Source of the DNA: PoT sp049331405
GTDB taxonomy: Bacteria; Planctomycetota; Planctomycetia; Isosphaerales; Isosphaeraceae
Assembly (NCBI RefSeq): GCF_049331405.1
Contig: NZ_CP186274.1
Span: 4,836,001 to 4,900,000 of the forward strand
Reading direction: 5' to 3'
Length of the DNA stretch: 64,000 nt
In this document: positions 1-10,128 of the stretch, piece by piece
Numbering within the stretch: the first letter of the stretch is position 1
How the letters are laid out: every line of letters starts with the position of its first letter
The notes under the pieces: model-generated
What the model saw: the letters and a program-made list of their open reading frames with translations, nothing else
The model's database searches: none
Told to the model about the DNA's origin: nothing
Made by a program: the position numbers and the translations under genes

Positions 1-1500
1 ATCAGCGAGAAGTTCGGGATCAATGCCGACGGCAACGGCGTCCGGTTCACGCGAGACGTCGCCAACATCACGATGGAACTCCACGGAGTCGAGGGGAGCG
101 ACCTCAACGCCCTCGGCGGCGCCGACACCGTCACCGTTGGCGACCTCACCGGCACCGGCCTCACCAATCTCAACGTCGACCTGTCCGGCACGTTCAACTC
201 GGGGATCGGCGACGGCCAGGCCGACTCCATCATCCTCAACGGCACCAGCAACGCCGACCTCGTGAACATCGCGGGCTCCGGGGCGGGCTACACCGTGACG
301 GGTCTGCCGGCGCTCGTGCGAGTGGCGGGCTCCGAGGGTGCGAATGACTCGCTCGTCCTGAACACCCTGGGGGGCAACGACAACGTCAAGGCGGCGACCC
401 TGCCCGCCGGGATCGTGAGGCTGACCGTCGACGGCGGTACGGGGAATGACACCATCTCGGGAAGCCAGGGCGACGACCTGCTGATCGGCGGCGACGGCAA
501 CGACACCGTCATCGGCAACCGCGGCAATGACGTGGCCTTCCTGGGGGCCGGCAACGACAGCTTCACCTGGAACCCGGGCGACGGCAGTGACACCGTCGAG
601 GGCCAGGACGGCCACGACATCCTGGCCTTCAACGGCTCCAACGCCAGCGAGAACTTCAACGTCTCGGCGAATGGCGGCCGGGTGCGGTTCACCCGCGACG
701 TCGCGAACATCACGATGGACCTCGACGGCGTGGAGGGGCTCTTCCTGTACGCGTTCGGCGGATCCGACACGGTCGCCGTCAACGACCTGACTGGCACCGA
801 CCTCAAGGATATCAACCTCAACCTCGCGGCCGTCCCTGGCCAGAGCCGGGGAGACGGCCAGGCGGACGACGTCATCGTCAACGGGACAGCGGGCGCGGAC
901 CAGATCTCGGTGGCGAGCTCGTCGTCCGGCATCAAGGTCTCGGGCCTGGCCGCGACGGTGAACATCCAAAGGAGCGACGGCCCGGGCGACGGCCTCGCGG
1001 TCAACTCCCTCGGGGGCGACGACACCGTCGACGCGAGCGGGCTCTCTCCCAACTCGATCGGCCTGGCCATCAACGGCGGCGACGGGAACGATACCCTGAC
1101 GGGGAGCCGGGGGAACGACATCATCAATGGAGGTCGGGGCAATGACCTGGCTCTGATGGGCGACGGCAACGACATCTTCGCATGGAATCCGGGCGACGGC
1201 AGTGACACCGTCGACGGCCAGGGCGGGGATGATTCGCTGCGGTTCAACGGTGCCAACGTCTCCGAGAAGTTCGTCATCTCCGCCGACGGCGACCGCGTCC
1301 GTCTCACTCGTGACGTCGCCAACATCACGATGGACCTCCATGGGATCGAGGGCATCGACCTCAACACCCTCGGCGGCGCCGACACCGTGACCGTCAACGA
1401 CCTCACCGGCACCGACCTCAATCGACTCAACATCGACCTCGGCAGCCCGGCTGGCAGTGGACTCGGCGATGGCAGCGCCGACACGATCATCGTGAACGGG
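1..1500 (+). repeat. Three long tandem coding repeats inside the RTX gene
   Basis: Homologous segments start at nt 7, 649 and 1264 (GAGAAGTTC, GAGAACTTC, GAGAAGTTC), giving periods of 642 and 615 bp. The ATGGA(A/C)CTC block recurs at 73, 715 and 1330 with the same spacing. The difference of 27 bp equals one RTX nonapeptide, so copies differ by whole repeat units. More copies may lie upstream of the window. Confidence 0.8.
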
Positions 1501-1830
1501 ACCAACGATGCCGATCAGGTCACCGTGGGCGGCAACGCCGGTTTGGTCGCCGTGACGGGCCTCGCCGCGACGGTGAACATCACGGGCGCCGAGGCCGCGA
1601 ACGACCGGCTGGTGGTCAACACCCTGGGCGGCGATGACGTCGTGGTCGCCTCAGCCCTGTCCGCCCCCGCGATCGCCCTCACGGCCGACGGCGGCGACGG
1701 CAATGACGTCCTGATCGGCGGCGACGGCAACGACACCCTGCTCGGCGGCAACGGCGACGACATCCTCATCGGCGGGCCGGGCAACGACATCCTCGACGGA
1801 GGCTCGGGCGACAACATCCTGATCCAGTAA
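1..1830 (+). CDS. RTX-type calcium-binding repeat protein, 3' part (5' end outside window)
   Basis: The reading frame is open from base 1, so the gene begins before the window and about 609 C-terminal residues are visible. The protein carries glycine/aspartate-rich nonapeptides of the hemolysin type (GGDGNDT and variants) near nt 480-530, 1075-1140 and 1690-1815. The last block is the longest and lies just before the stop, as is usual for secreted RTX proteins. Between blocks is a longer, recurrent module containing TRDVANITMDL and LGGADTVTVNDLTGTDL, present three times. Such repeats bind calcium and fold as beta-rolls outside the cell in known RTX proteins. No enzyme domain is seen in the visible part, so adhesin or matrix protein is inference. 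The secretion signal, if any, is not in the window. Confidence 0.85.
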   Translation: MSEKFGINADGNGVRFTRDVANITMELHGVEGSDLNALGGADTVTVGDLTGTGLTNLNVDLSGTFNSGIGDGQADSIILNGTSNADLVNIAGSGAGYTVTGLPALVRVAGSEGANDSLVLNTLGGNDNVKAATLPAGIVRLTVDGGTGNDTISGSQGDDLLIGGDGNDTVIGNRGNDVAFLGAGNDSFTWNPGDGSDTVEGQDGHDILAFNGSNASENFNVSANGGRVRFTRDVANITMDLDGVEGLFLYAFGGSDTVAVNDLTGTDLKDINLNLAAVPGQSRGDGQADDVIVNGTAGADQISVASSSSGIKVSGLAATVNIQRSDGPGDGLAVNSLGGDDTVDASGLSPNSIGLAINGGDGNDTLTGSRGNDIINGGRGNDLALMGDGNDIFAWNPGDGSDTVDGQGGDDSLRFNGANVSEKFVISADGDRVRLTRDVANITMDLHGIEGIDLNTLGGADTVTVNDLTGTDLNRLNIDLGSPAGSGLGDGSADTIIVNGTNDADQVTVGGNAGLVAVTGLAATVNITGAEAANDRLVVNTLGGDDVVVASALSAPAIALTADGGDGNDVLIGGDGNDTLLGGNGDDILIGGPGNDILDGGSGDNILIQ

Positions 1831-2122
1831 GCCGGCCCCGGACCGGATTCAATCTCGGCTCCGATGTGTTCCGGCTCCCGTTCTCCCCCCGTCCTGGATC
1901 CCTCTGCGCCGTATCAATCGGCAAGGGAGGTGGCCCGGGACGGGGCCCTTGAATGCGAGTCATCAGACGGGCTGGGGTCTTGCGGACGGATAGCTCGAAT
2001 CATATGAAGAGACGGTCTTTCGTTGTGTCGATGAGAGTCTCGGGGCGGCTCGACCAGGCCGATCCCCTTCCCTGCCGTCCGCGTTTCCACCTCCGGGAGC
2101 TGGCGGATCTGGAGTCGGTGCG

Positions 2123-5035
2123 ATGGACGAGGAATCGCTGTTCGTCGAGGCCCTGCAGAAGCCGACCATGGCCGAGCGCCAGAAGTTCCTGGACAAGGCC
2201 TGCGGCGATGACCTCGCGCTCCGACGACGGATCGAGCAATTGCTCAAGGCCCACGACAGGACCCTCGGCATCCTCGACCGGCCAGAGCCGCCGGGTTGGA
2301 CGCTCTTCGCCGGAGGCACCCCTGACGATTCCCCGGATGCTCCGAGCGCCGGTGCGGTCCTCGCCGGGCGCTACAAGCTGCTGCAAGAGGTCGGCGTCGG
2401 CGGCATGGGGACGGTCTGGAAGGCCGAGCAGATGGAGCCGGTCCGGCGTATCGTGGCGCTGAAGCTCATCAAGCCGGGGATGGATTCGCGGAACGTGCTC
2501 GCGAGGTTCGAGGCCGAGCGCCAGGCCCTCGCACTGATGGAGCACCCGAACATCGCCAGAGTCCTCGACGGCGGCACGACCGACGCCGGCCGCCCCTTCT
2601 TCGTCATGGAGTTCGTCGAGGGGGTCCCCCTGACCCGCTACTGCGACGACGAGAAGCTGAGCGTCGCCGAACGGCTCGAGCTATTCGTGGCCGTCTGCCA
2701 GGCCGTCCAGCACGCCCACACCAAGGGCGTGATCCACCGGGACCTGAAGCCGAACAACATCCTGGTCAGCCGCTACGAGGGCCACGCCGTCCCGAAGGTC
2801 ATCGACTTCGGCCTTGCGAAGGCGACCGGCGAGCGCCTCATCGAGGAGACCCTGCAAACCGCCCACGGCGCCGTGCTGGGAACGCCGCTCTACATGAGCC
2901 CCGAGCAGGCCGAGGTCAACAACATCGACGTCGACGCGAGGGCCGACGTCTACGCCCTCGGCGTGATCCTCTACGAGCTTCTCACCGGCTCGACCCCGCT
3001 CGAGCGTGGCCGATTCAACGAGGCGGCCCTGCACGAGATGCTCCGCCTGATCCGCGAGGAAGACCCGCCTCGCCCGAGCGCCCGCCTGAGCAGCAGCGAC
3101 TCGCTCCCGAACCTGGCGGCCGAGCGTGCCACGGAGCCCGGGCGCCTGGCCCGGCTAGTGAAGGGGGAGCTCGACTGGATCGTGATGAAGTGCCTGGAGA
3201 AGGACCGTACTCGGCGTTATGAAACGGCCAGCGGGCTGACGCGCGACATCCGGCGCTACCTGGCCGACGAGTCGGTCGAGGCCTGCCCTCCCTCCGCCGG
3301 CTACCTCCTCGGCAAGTTCGTGCGTCGCAACCAGGGCCCGATTGCGGTCGCGACCATCATCGTCGTCCTGCTGGTCGGCGGGATCGCCGGGACGACCTGG
3401 GGCCTGATCCGGGTCGATAGCGCCCGAAAAGCCGAGGCCGAGCGGGCCGAGGGTGAAGCGAGGGCCAACGCCGCGGCGCAACGACGGCTGCGGCAGGTCG
3501 AGAAGGCGAGCGAGGTCCTGGAGTCGGTCTTCGAAGACCTCGACCCCAATGCCGAAGTGAAAGAGGGCCGCCCCCTGCGGGCGATCCTCGGCGATCGCCT
3601 GGATCGGGCCGCCGCGGATCTGGAAGGAGACGCAGTCGGCGACCCCCTCGTCGTGGCGAACCTGCAATACCGGCTCGGCCGGACCTACCGCGCCCTCGGG
3701 TTTCCCGCCAAGGCGAAGGACCTGTTGACGAAGGCCGTCGCCACCCGCCGGGAACGGCTCGGCCCCGAGCACAAGGACACCCTCGCGGCCCAGTCCCAGC
3801 GGGCTTCCACGATCTTCGAACTCGCCGAGCCGGCCGAGGCCTTCGCCTTATATGAACAGGTTCGCGACACCCAGGCGCGGACGCTCGGGCTCGACCACGC
3901 CGATACCCTCTCCACCGACCGTAACCTCGCCATGGCCTACTATAAGTCCGGCGAGGCTGACAAGGCCCGCGCCATCCTGGAGCGATCGCGGGGCATCCTC
4001 GTGGCCAAGTTCGGGCCCGACGATGCGCAGGTCCTCGACATCCTCACCATCCTCGCCGGGGTGTATTCGGCCCTCGGGAAGGGGAAGGAGGCGATCGCCA
4101 TGGCCGAGCAGGTGCGCGACGCCCGTCTGAAGAAGCACGGCCCCGACCACCTCCTCTACATCAACTCCATAAACGCCCTGGCGCTGAGGTATCGCGCGGC
4201 CGGTCAAATGCGCAAGGCCCTGGCCCTCTTCGAACAGGCGAGGGACGAGATCGTACCCAGGCTCAGCGCCGATCACCCCTATACCTTGATGATCCTCGAC
4301 AGCCTTTCCGGCACGTATCGGGCCTTCGGGAGGTTGGACGAGGCGATCCAGCTCGGCGAGCGTGTCCGAGAGGCCCGGGTCCAGAGCCTCGGAATCTATA
4401 ACCCCTACACCGTCCTCACGATGTGGAGCCTCGGGGCGGCGTACAAGGCCCGCGGCGACAACGACAAGGCCCTGGCCCTGCTCCTGCAGGCAGGCGCCGG
4501 CATCGAGAAGCTCGACTTCAACCTCGCCGACGGTGGCATCATCATCGGCGACCTCGGCGATTGCCTGGTCAAGGTCGGCAAGACCGACGAGGCCGACGCC
4601 TGGCGGCGTAAATGGATCGCCGCAGCGAAGCGTAAGCATGGCGCAGACTCCGTCACCTACGCCGGCGTCCTCCTGGACGAAGGAGAAAGCTTCCTCAGGA
4701 GCGAGCGGTTCAAGGACGCCGAGCCTCTCCTGGCCGAATGCGTCGCCATCTACGACCGAAAGCCCCCCTCGGACATGACCTTCTACGCACAGTCGACCCT
4801 CGGCGCCGCCCTCACCGGCCTGGGCCGCTACGCCGACGCGGAACCTTTGATCGTCAAGGGCTACGAGGGCCTCAAGGCCCGAGAAGGTGAAATCCCACCT
4901 CTCTTCACCCGCCACCGGCTCGCTATGGCCAGCGAGAGGGCCGTTCGACTCTACGAAGCCTGGGGCCAGCCTGCGAAGGCCGCGGAATGGCGGACGAAGG
5001 TGGGCCCTCGCGCCCATGCGAAGCCCCGGCCTTGA
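2123..5035 (+). CDS. Hanks-type Ser/Thr protein kinase with transmembrane segment and TPR tail
   Basis: This 970-residue protein phosphorylates Ser/Thr targets and has the usual planctomycete kinase layout. The kinase domain spans roughly residues 83-380, with a glycine loop (GVGGMGTVW), Lys114 in VALKL, HRDLKPNN with catalytic Asp207, DFG at 228-230, and SPE in place of APE. A single hydrophobic segment lies at about 405-428, followed by a charged Ala/Glu/Arg stretch. From about residue 480 to the end are tetratricopeptide repeats of the kinesin-light-chain type (recurrent GxxHPDTL-like lines). Topology should place the kinase in the cytoplasm and the TPR array on the far side of the membrane. 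The ATG is preceded by GGAG at 8 nt spacing. The gene is monocistronic and convergent with the efflux genes. Substrate is unknown. Confidence 0.93.
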   Translation: MDEESLFVEALQKPTMAERQKFLDKACGDDLALRRRIEQLLKAHDRTLGILDRPEPPGWTLFAGGTPDDSPDAPSAGAVLAGRYKLLQEVGVGGMGTVWKAEQMEPVRRIVALKLIKPGMDSRNVLARFEAERQALALMEHPNIARVLDGGTTDAGRPFFVMEFVEGVPLTRYCDDEKLSVAERLELFVAVCQAVQHAHTKGVIHRDLKPNNILVSRYEGHAVPKVIDFGLAKATGERLIEETLQTAHGAVLGTPLYMSPEQAEVNNIDVDARADVYALGVILYELLTGSTPLERGRFNEAALHEMLRLIREEDPPRPSARLSSSDSLPNLAAERATEPGRLARLVKGELDWIVMKCLEKDRTRRYETASGLTRDIRRYLADESVEACPPSAGYLLGKFVRRNQGPIAVATIIVVLLVGGIAGTTWGLIRVDSARKAEAERAEGEARANAAAQRRLRQVEKASEVLESVFEDLDPNAEVKEGRPLRAILGDRLDRAAADLEGDAVGDPLVVANLQYRLGRTYRALGFPAKAKDLLTKAVATRRERLGPEHKDTLAAQSQRASTIFELAEPAEAFALYEQVRDTQARTLGLDHADTLSTDRNLAMAYYKSGEADKARAILERSRGILVAKFGPDDAQVLDILTILAGVYSALGKGKEAIAMAEQVRDARLKKHGPDHLLYINSINALALRYRAAGQMRKALALFEQARDEIVPRLSADHPYTLMILDSLSGTYRAFGRLDEAIQLGERVREARVQSLGIYNPYTVLTMWSLGAAYKARGDNDKALALLLQAGAGIEKLDFNLADGGIIIGDLGDCLVKVGKTDEADAWRRKWIAAAKRKHGADSVTYAGVLLDEGESFLRSERFKDAEPLLAECVAIYDRKPPSDMTFYAQSTLGAALTGLGRYADAEPLIVKGYEGLKAREGEIPPLFTRHRLAMASERAVRLYEAWGQPAKAAEWRTKVGPRAHAKPRP

Positions 5036-5158
5036 GCGAGCGACGTCGCAAGAACTCCAGGGCCGGCCTGATGCGCCCTGGCCATACGAGCCAGCAGCGA
5101 TCGATTCGCAATCGAGATCCCGGATCAACTACCGCTCGCAATGAGGGAAAAAGAAAAG

Positions 5159-5193
5159 CGTCGGCCCGGGGAGCGAGGCTCCCCGGGCCGACG
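5159..5193. terminator. Bidirectional hairpin terminator between kinase and RND permease
   Basis: There is a perfect 16-bp inverted repeat (CGTCGGCCCGGGGAGC at 5159-5174 and its complement at 5178-5193) with a GAG loop. Read on the minus strand it is followed by CTTTTCTTTTTCCC, a good T-rich tail for the efflux operon that ends at 5276. On the plus strand the tail (TCTTGTC) is weaker, but the hairpin lies 120 bp past the kinase stop and probably serves both genes. Confidence 0.85.
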
Positions 5194-5275
5194 TCTTGTC
5201 ATCGGGGCTTTCTGAGCCCCATCGAATCTGGTGACACAATCGGCGAGGTCGTGTTGAACGACCGCCTTCGATGGA

Positions 5276-8200
5276 TCAATGATGTGGGGCCGCGATGACC
5301 TCGGTCAGGGGCTCATCGGCATGGTCCTTGATGAGCGAACGATTGTCGGCCATCACCCCGAAGATGTAGTAGAGCCCGGGGATGATGACGACGCCGATCA
5401 AGGTGCCCATGAGCATCCCGCCGACAGATGCGGTGCCGATGGTGCGGTTGCCGATGGCCCCTGGGCCTGTCGCGATGACGAGCGGCAGCAAGCCGGCGAT
5501 AAAGGCGAAGGAGGTCATCAAGATCGGGCGGAATCGCAGCTTGCCGCCTTCGATGGCCGCCTCCTTGATGCTCAGGCCTTCTCGGCGACGCTGGACCGCG
5601 AATTCCACGATCAAGATAGCGTTCTTGCCGAGCAAGCCGACGAGCATGACCAAGCCGATCTGGGCGTAGACGTCGTTCGCCAGCCCCATGACCTGGAGGA
5701 GGAAGAACGCGCCGAAGATCCCGACCGGGAGGGACAGGATCACCGCCAGCGGCAGCAGGAAGCTCTCGTACTGCCCGACGAGCACCAAGTACACGAAGAT
5801 GACGACGATCAGGAAGATATAGACGGCCATATTTCCCGCATTCGCCTCGTCATACGTGAGACCCTCCCAGCCGACGTCGAAGCCGGGGGGCAGCGTGTCC
5901 TTGGCAACCTCGCGGATCGCCTTGATGGCCTGACCGCTGCTGAAGCCCGGGGCCGGTGCACCCTGGATGGCCGCGGAGGTATACAGGTTATACCGGTTGA
6001 TCTCGTTCAAGCCCTGGAGCTTCTTGATCTCCATGAAGGACGAGTACGGGACCATCTCACCCTGGTCATTCTTGACGAACATGTTCTTCAAGTCTTCGGG
6101 ATACCGGCGGAACTCCGGCGAGGCCTGGACGAAGACCTTGAAGAACTGGCCGAAGAGGATGAAGCCCTGTTCCCAGGTGCTGCCCACGACGATGGAAAGG
6201 TTATCCATCGCGTCGCCGATCGTGACCCCCTTCTGCATGGCCACGTCGTTGTTGATGACCAGCTCATACTGGGGATAGTTGCTGGCGAAGAAGGTGAAGA
6301 GGCCCTTCACCTCCTTACGTTTCCCAAGCGCCGCCAGGTACTTTTCGGTCACCTCGCCGAGCCGCTTGTAGTCGCCCGAGTTGGTCTTGTCGAGCACACG
6401 CATCGAGAAACCACCGGCCGCACCGAAGCCCGGAACCGCGGGAGGCTCGAAGAACTCGAGCTTGACGTTGGCCATCGTCTTACACTTTTCCTCGAGCTCC
6501 GCGATGATCTCCTTCGAGGTCATCTTGCGGTCGTTCCAGTTCTTCAGGTTGATCAAGCAGGTCCCTGCATTGGAACCGCGGCCTTCCGTCAGAACCTCGT
6601 AACCGGCGAGCGAAGAGACCGAGGTGATGCCGTCGATCTTCTTGGCGATCGCCTGCAACTCGTGGGACTTCGAGTTCGTGTACTCGAGGGTCGATCCCGG
6701 CGGCGTCTGGATGATCCCGTAGATCATCCCCTGGTCCTCCAGCGGGATGAAGCCCGAGGGGAGTTGCGTGGTCACCGCGTAGATGAAGAAGGTGAAGATC
6801 CCGATGACGGACATCGTGAACATTCGACGCGTGACGATCCTGCGGAGGATGCTCGCGTAACCCCCCGTCACCTTCTCCACGCCGCGGTCGAAGAGATGCA
6901 GCATCATGGCCAGCGGCCCGCGCTTCTTCGCGTGCGAGTGGGGCTTGAGGAGCATCGCGCAGAGCACCGGCGTGAGCGTCAAGGCGACGACGCCGGAGAG
7001 GACGATGGACGTGGCCATCGTGAGGCCGAACTGGCGATAGAAGGTGCCGACCGGCCCGGTCATGAAGGTCACCGGGATGAACACCGCGGTCATCACCATG
7101 GTGATGGCGATGATCGCGCCGCTGATCTCCTGGATGACTTCCATCGTCGCCCGATAGGGCGAGAGGTGCTTCTCCGCCATCTTGGCGTGTACCGCCTCGA
7201 CCACCACGATGGCGTCGTCGACCACGACGCCGATCGCGAGCACGAGCGCGAAGAGCGTGATCAGGTTGATCGACATGCCGAGCAAGAGCATGACGAAGAA
7301 GGTGCCGATCAATGAGACCGGGACCGCCAGCGTCGGAATCAACGTGGATCGCCAGTCGCCGAGGAAGAGGAAGACCACCAGGGCCACCAGCACGAAGGCC
7401 TCGAACAGCGTGTGGAGCACCTTGTCGATGGAGGCCTCGAGGAAGCTGGAGACGTCATAGCTGACCTGGAAATCCATGCCGCTCGGGAACGTCTCCGCCT
7501 TCAGCTCCTTGAGCTTCTCCTTGACCTCCTCGATGACGACGGCCGCGTTCGAGCCGGGGCTCTGCTTGAGCACGATGGCCGCGGAGGGGTAGCCGTCGAT
7601 GTCCGAGTAGAGGTTGTAGTACGAGGCGCTCAGCTCGACCTTGGCGACGTCCTTGAGCCGCAGGATCTCGCCGTCTGGGTTCGCCCTCAGGACGATGTTC
7701 TCATATTGCTCCGGCTTGTTATAACGTCCCACCCAGGTCAGCACATATTCGACGGTCTGCGAGGTCCTGCCCGTCGCCTGCCCGAGTCGCCCAGGCGACC
7801 CGATCATGCTCTGCTTGCCGATCATCTTCATGACGTCGTCGGAGGAGACGCTGTAGGCCCGCATCCGATCGAGATTCAGCCAGACCCGCATCGCATACTG
7901 GCGGCTTCCGAGGATCGTGGCGGTGCCGATGCCGCGGATCCGCTTGATTTCGGGCAGGAGGTTGACGAAGGCGAAGTTGTAGAGGAAGTTCTGGTCCGCG
8001 CCTTCCGCCGTACTATAAACATTGACATACATCAACATGCTCGTCATGGCCTGCATGACGATGATACCTTCGCGCTCCACGAGGGGTGGGAGGCGGTTCT
8101 TCACCATGTTGATGCGGTTGTTCACGTTCAAGACGGCCACGTTGGGATCCGTGCCCGGCTCGAAGATGATCTGGATCGTGGCCTCGCCGGCGCTGGTGGC

Positions 8201-8443
8201 GGCGGAGGCCATGTAACGCATGTCCTGGACGCCGTTGATGGCCTGCTCCAGGGGAATCAGCACCGAGTCGACCAACACGTTGGCACTGGCACCGGGATAA
8301 GCCACGGTGACCAGCACGCTCGGGGGGGCGACGGAGGGGAACTGGGAGATCGGTAATGTCACGATCGCCAGCCCCCCAAGGAACACGATGACAATCGAGA
8401 TCACGATTGCCAGCGCAGGCCGATGGAGGATGTTTGAAAACAT
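5276..8443 (-). CDS. RND multidrug efflux permease, HAE1/AcrB type
   Basis: At 1055 residues this is the standard length for the hydrophobe/amphiphile efflux-1 family, the inner-membrane proton-driven pump of tripartite exporters. It starts MFSNILHRP, the typical cytoplasmic N-terminus before TM1, then has two large periplasmic loops and 12 predicted membrane segments. TM4 carries the paired aspartates of the proton relay in AIGVVVDDAIVVVE. Motifs GDWRSTLIPTLAVPVSL and VGLLGKNAILIVEFA are also typical. The gene follows the adaptor gene by 74 bp on the same strand and is last before the terminator at 5159-5193. Substrates cannot be read from sequence. Confidence 0.95.
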   Translation of the reverse strand: MFSNILHRPALAIVISIVIVFLGGLAIVTLPISQFPSVAPPSVLVTVAYPGASANVLVDSVLIPLEQAINGVQDMRYMASAATSAGEATIQIIFEPGTDPNVAVLNVNNRINMVKNRLPPLVEREGIIVMQAMTSMLMYVNVYSTAEGADQNFLYNFAFVNLLPEIKRIRGIGTATILGSRQYAMRVWLNLDRMRAYSVSSDDVMKMIGKQSMIGSPGRLGQATGRTSQTVEYVLTWVGRYNKPEQYENIVLRANPDGEILRLKDVAKVELSASYYNLYSDIDGYPSAAIVLKQSPGSNAAVVIEEVKEKLKELKAETFPSGMDFQVSYDVSSFLEASIDKVLHTLFEAFVLVALVVFLFLGDWRSTLIPTLAVPVSLIGTFFVMLLLGMSINLITLFALVLAIGVVVDDAIVVVEAVHAKMAEKHLSPYRATMEVIQEISGAIIAITMVMTAVFIPVTFMTGPVGTFYRQFGLTMATSIVLSGVVALTLTPVLCAMLLKPHSHAKKRGPLAMMLHLFDRGVEKVTGGYASILRRIVTRRMFTMSVIGIFTFFIYAVTTQLPSGFIPLEDQGMIYGIIQTPPGSTLEYTNSKSHELQAIAKKIDGITSVSSLAGYEVLTEGRGSNAGTCLINLKNWNDRKMTSKEIIAELEEKCKTMANVKLEFFEPPAVPGFGAAGGFSMRVLDKTNSGDYKRLGEVTEKYLAALGKRKEVKGLFTFFASNYPQYELVINNDVAMQKGVTIGDAMDNLSIVVGSTWEQGFILFGQFFKVFVQASPEFRRYPEDLKNMFVKNDQGEMVPYSSFMEIKKLQGLNEINRYNLYTSAAIQGAPAPGFSSGQAIKAIREVAKDTLPPGFDVGWEGLTYDEANAGNMAVYIFLIVVIFVYLVLVGQYESFLLPLAVILSLPVGIFGAFFLLQVMGLANDVYAQIGLVMLVGLLGKNAILIVEFAVQRRREGLSIKEAAIEGGKLRFRPILMTSFAFIAGLLPLVIATGPGAIGNRTIGTASVGGMLMGTLIGVVIIPGLYYIFGVMADNRSLIKDHADEPLTEVIAAPHH

Positions 8444-8517
8444 GGTTCCGCGATATTGGGGTGGAGTTGGATGCGTCCGGGACGTCTTCCGAGGCCGATT
8501 TCCGGCGGGGGCGGACC

Positions 8518-9759
8518 TTATTCCGCCCTGTTCTTCAGCGAGGCGAGAACCTGTTCCACGGGCTTGAACTCGTAGTCCAGCTTATCGCCGTCGTGAATCT
8601 GCCGGATCCCCTCGAGGACGATCTTGTCGGTCACCTTCACACCCTTATTCACCACGAAAATGTCATCCATCTCGTTCTGGATGCTGATCTCTTGCTGATG
8701 TGCCTTGTTGTCCTTGTCGACGACGAAGACGAAACGCTTGTCGAGGATTTCGAAGGTCGCGCGCTGGGGGATGACGATCGCATCATGCGCCGTCCGGTGG
8801 AGCGAGACGGTGCCGGTCTGGCCGTGACGCAGCAGGCCGTCCGGATTCGGGAAGTCGGCACGGAAGGCGATGTTGCCGGTCATGTTGTTGAACTTGGCCT
8901 CGATCGCACCGATCTTGCCGAGTTGATTGAACTTGGAGCCGTTCGCCAGGATGAGCTCGATCCCCTGATTTTCCTCGTGCTTGCCCACGGCGGACATGTA
9001 CTCGAGGTAGCGGGCCTCGGGAACGTTGAAGTAGACCCACATCAGGCTGTTGTCGGAGAGGGTCGTGAGGATGTCCCCTTCCTTGATCAAGCTGCCGAGC
9101 TGCTCGTGCAGGCGGTCGATGATGCCGTTGAAGGGAGCCTTGACATCGGTGAAATCGAGTTCGGCCCGCGCCAGCTTCGCCTTGGCATTGGCCTTGGCCA
9201 GCTTCGCCTGGAGCAACTGCACCTCATTCGGGGAGACCACCTTCTGTTCGGACAACTTCTTCGTGAAGTTGTATTCCAGTTGGGCGAGATTGGCCTCGGC
9301 CGTCTCGGCGTCCAGCTTGGCCTCGTAAAGGATGGGGACGATCTTGAACATCACATCCCCCTCCTTCACCGCCTGGCCTTCCCTGACGTTGATCTTCCTG
9401 AGGTATCCGCTGTCCAGAGCACGCACGTTAATATGTTGCTGAGAGTGGATCTGGCAGACGTACTGCTGGTTGATGACGATGTCTTCAGCCTTGGGGCTGG
9501 TGACCACGACCTTGTGGGGCTCGTGGTGGACCTTCTCCTCTTCCTTGTGGAGGTAAGACTCGACCTGGGTGACGACGCGATCCTTGATGGGCTTGGCCTT
9601 CACGCCAATGTAATCAAAATACGCGTAAACTTTGCGGGTATTGAGTTGCGGGATGTCGACGCGATACCGGTAAAGGCCGTAGACCCCGCCGCCGAGCACG
9701 GCAACCAGCAGCATCAGGGTGGTAAACGGCCGTCGTATGGCAAATTTGAACGGATTCAC
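8518..9759 (-). CDS. RND efflux periplasmic adaptor (membrane fusion protein, AcrA type)
   Basis: The 413-residue protein has an N-terminal membrane anchor (LMLLVAVLGGGVYGLY, about residues 15-30), a lipoyl/HlyD domain around VRALDSGYLRKINVREGQAVKEGD, an alpha-hairpin near residues 170-220 and a beta-barrel region. It would link the permease at 5276-8443 to an outer-membrane factor. The GTG start is well supported: AAGGAG lies 6 nt upstream. The first about 90 residues are longer than in AcrA and include a charged segment (KEEEKVHHEPHK). It is transcribed immediately before the permease. Confidence 0.92.
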   Translation of the reverse strand: MNPFKFAIRRPFTTLMLLVAVLGGGVYGLYRYRVDIPQLNTRKVYAYFDYIGVKAKPIKDRVVTQVESYLHKEEEKVHHEPHKVVVTSPKAEDIVINQQYVCQIHSQQHINVRALDSGYLRKINVREGQAVKEGDVMFKIVPILYEAKLDAETAEANLAQLEYNFTKKLSEQKVVSPNEVQLLQAKLAKANAKAKLARAELDFTDVKAPFNGIIDRLHEQLGSLIKEGDILTTLSDNSLMWVYFNVPEARYLEYMSAVGKHEENQGIELILANGSKFNQLGKIGAIEAKFNNMTGNIAFRADFPNPDGLLRHGQTGTVSLHRTAHDAIVIPQRATFEILDKRFVFVVDKDNKAHQQEISIQNEMDDIFVVNKGVKVTDKIVLEGIRQIHDGDKLDYEFKPVEQVLASLKNRAE

Positions 9760-10128
9760 AAGAGGCTCCTTCTCAAACTCGACTCTCTGCCGATTCCTTG
9801 GGCAAGGAAACGTGACGTGGAATAGGAGGGGATGTTGAGTACGGATGGCAATCCGACTCGATTCGACGCCAGAGGGGGAATTGGCGTCGGAGGGGGTGCG
9901 GGAGGATCTCCCGGCCTGGTCGTCGTCGATCGATCGCGGACGTCAGCTTCCGTTTCGCGCCAGTTTGATGACCCCACAGGGCATCTCGCCCAGGATGAGG
10001 GGATTGGCGAAAAGCGGTCTAGCCGGTCGGCGTCATCAGTGGCTCGTCTACACCCAGGCTCGGGCCGGGATGATGGCCAAAGGATCGGCGACATATCAGC
10101 CGGCGATCACCACTATATCAAGCGACGA
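9760..10128. other. Non-coding gap upstream of the adaptor gene
   Basis: This 369-bp stretch separates the small reading frame ending at 10129 from the adaptor gene. I see no convincing gene. Short open frames here have arginine/proline-rich products typical of GC-rich shadows. The adaptor ribosome-binding site lies at its left edge; no clear promoter hexamers were recognised. Confidence 0.5.

Noticed and set aside
5279..7315. Long open frame antisense to the RND permease (about 678 residues)
   Set aside because: Its product is Asp/Glu/His/Arg-rich with no domain; it is the mirror of GC-biased third positions in a clear permease gene.
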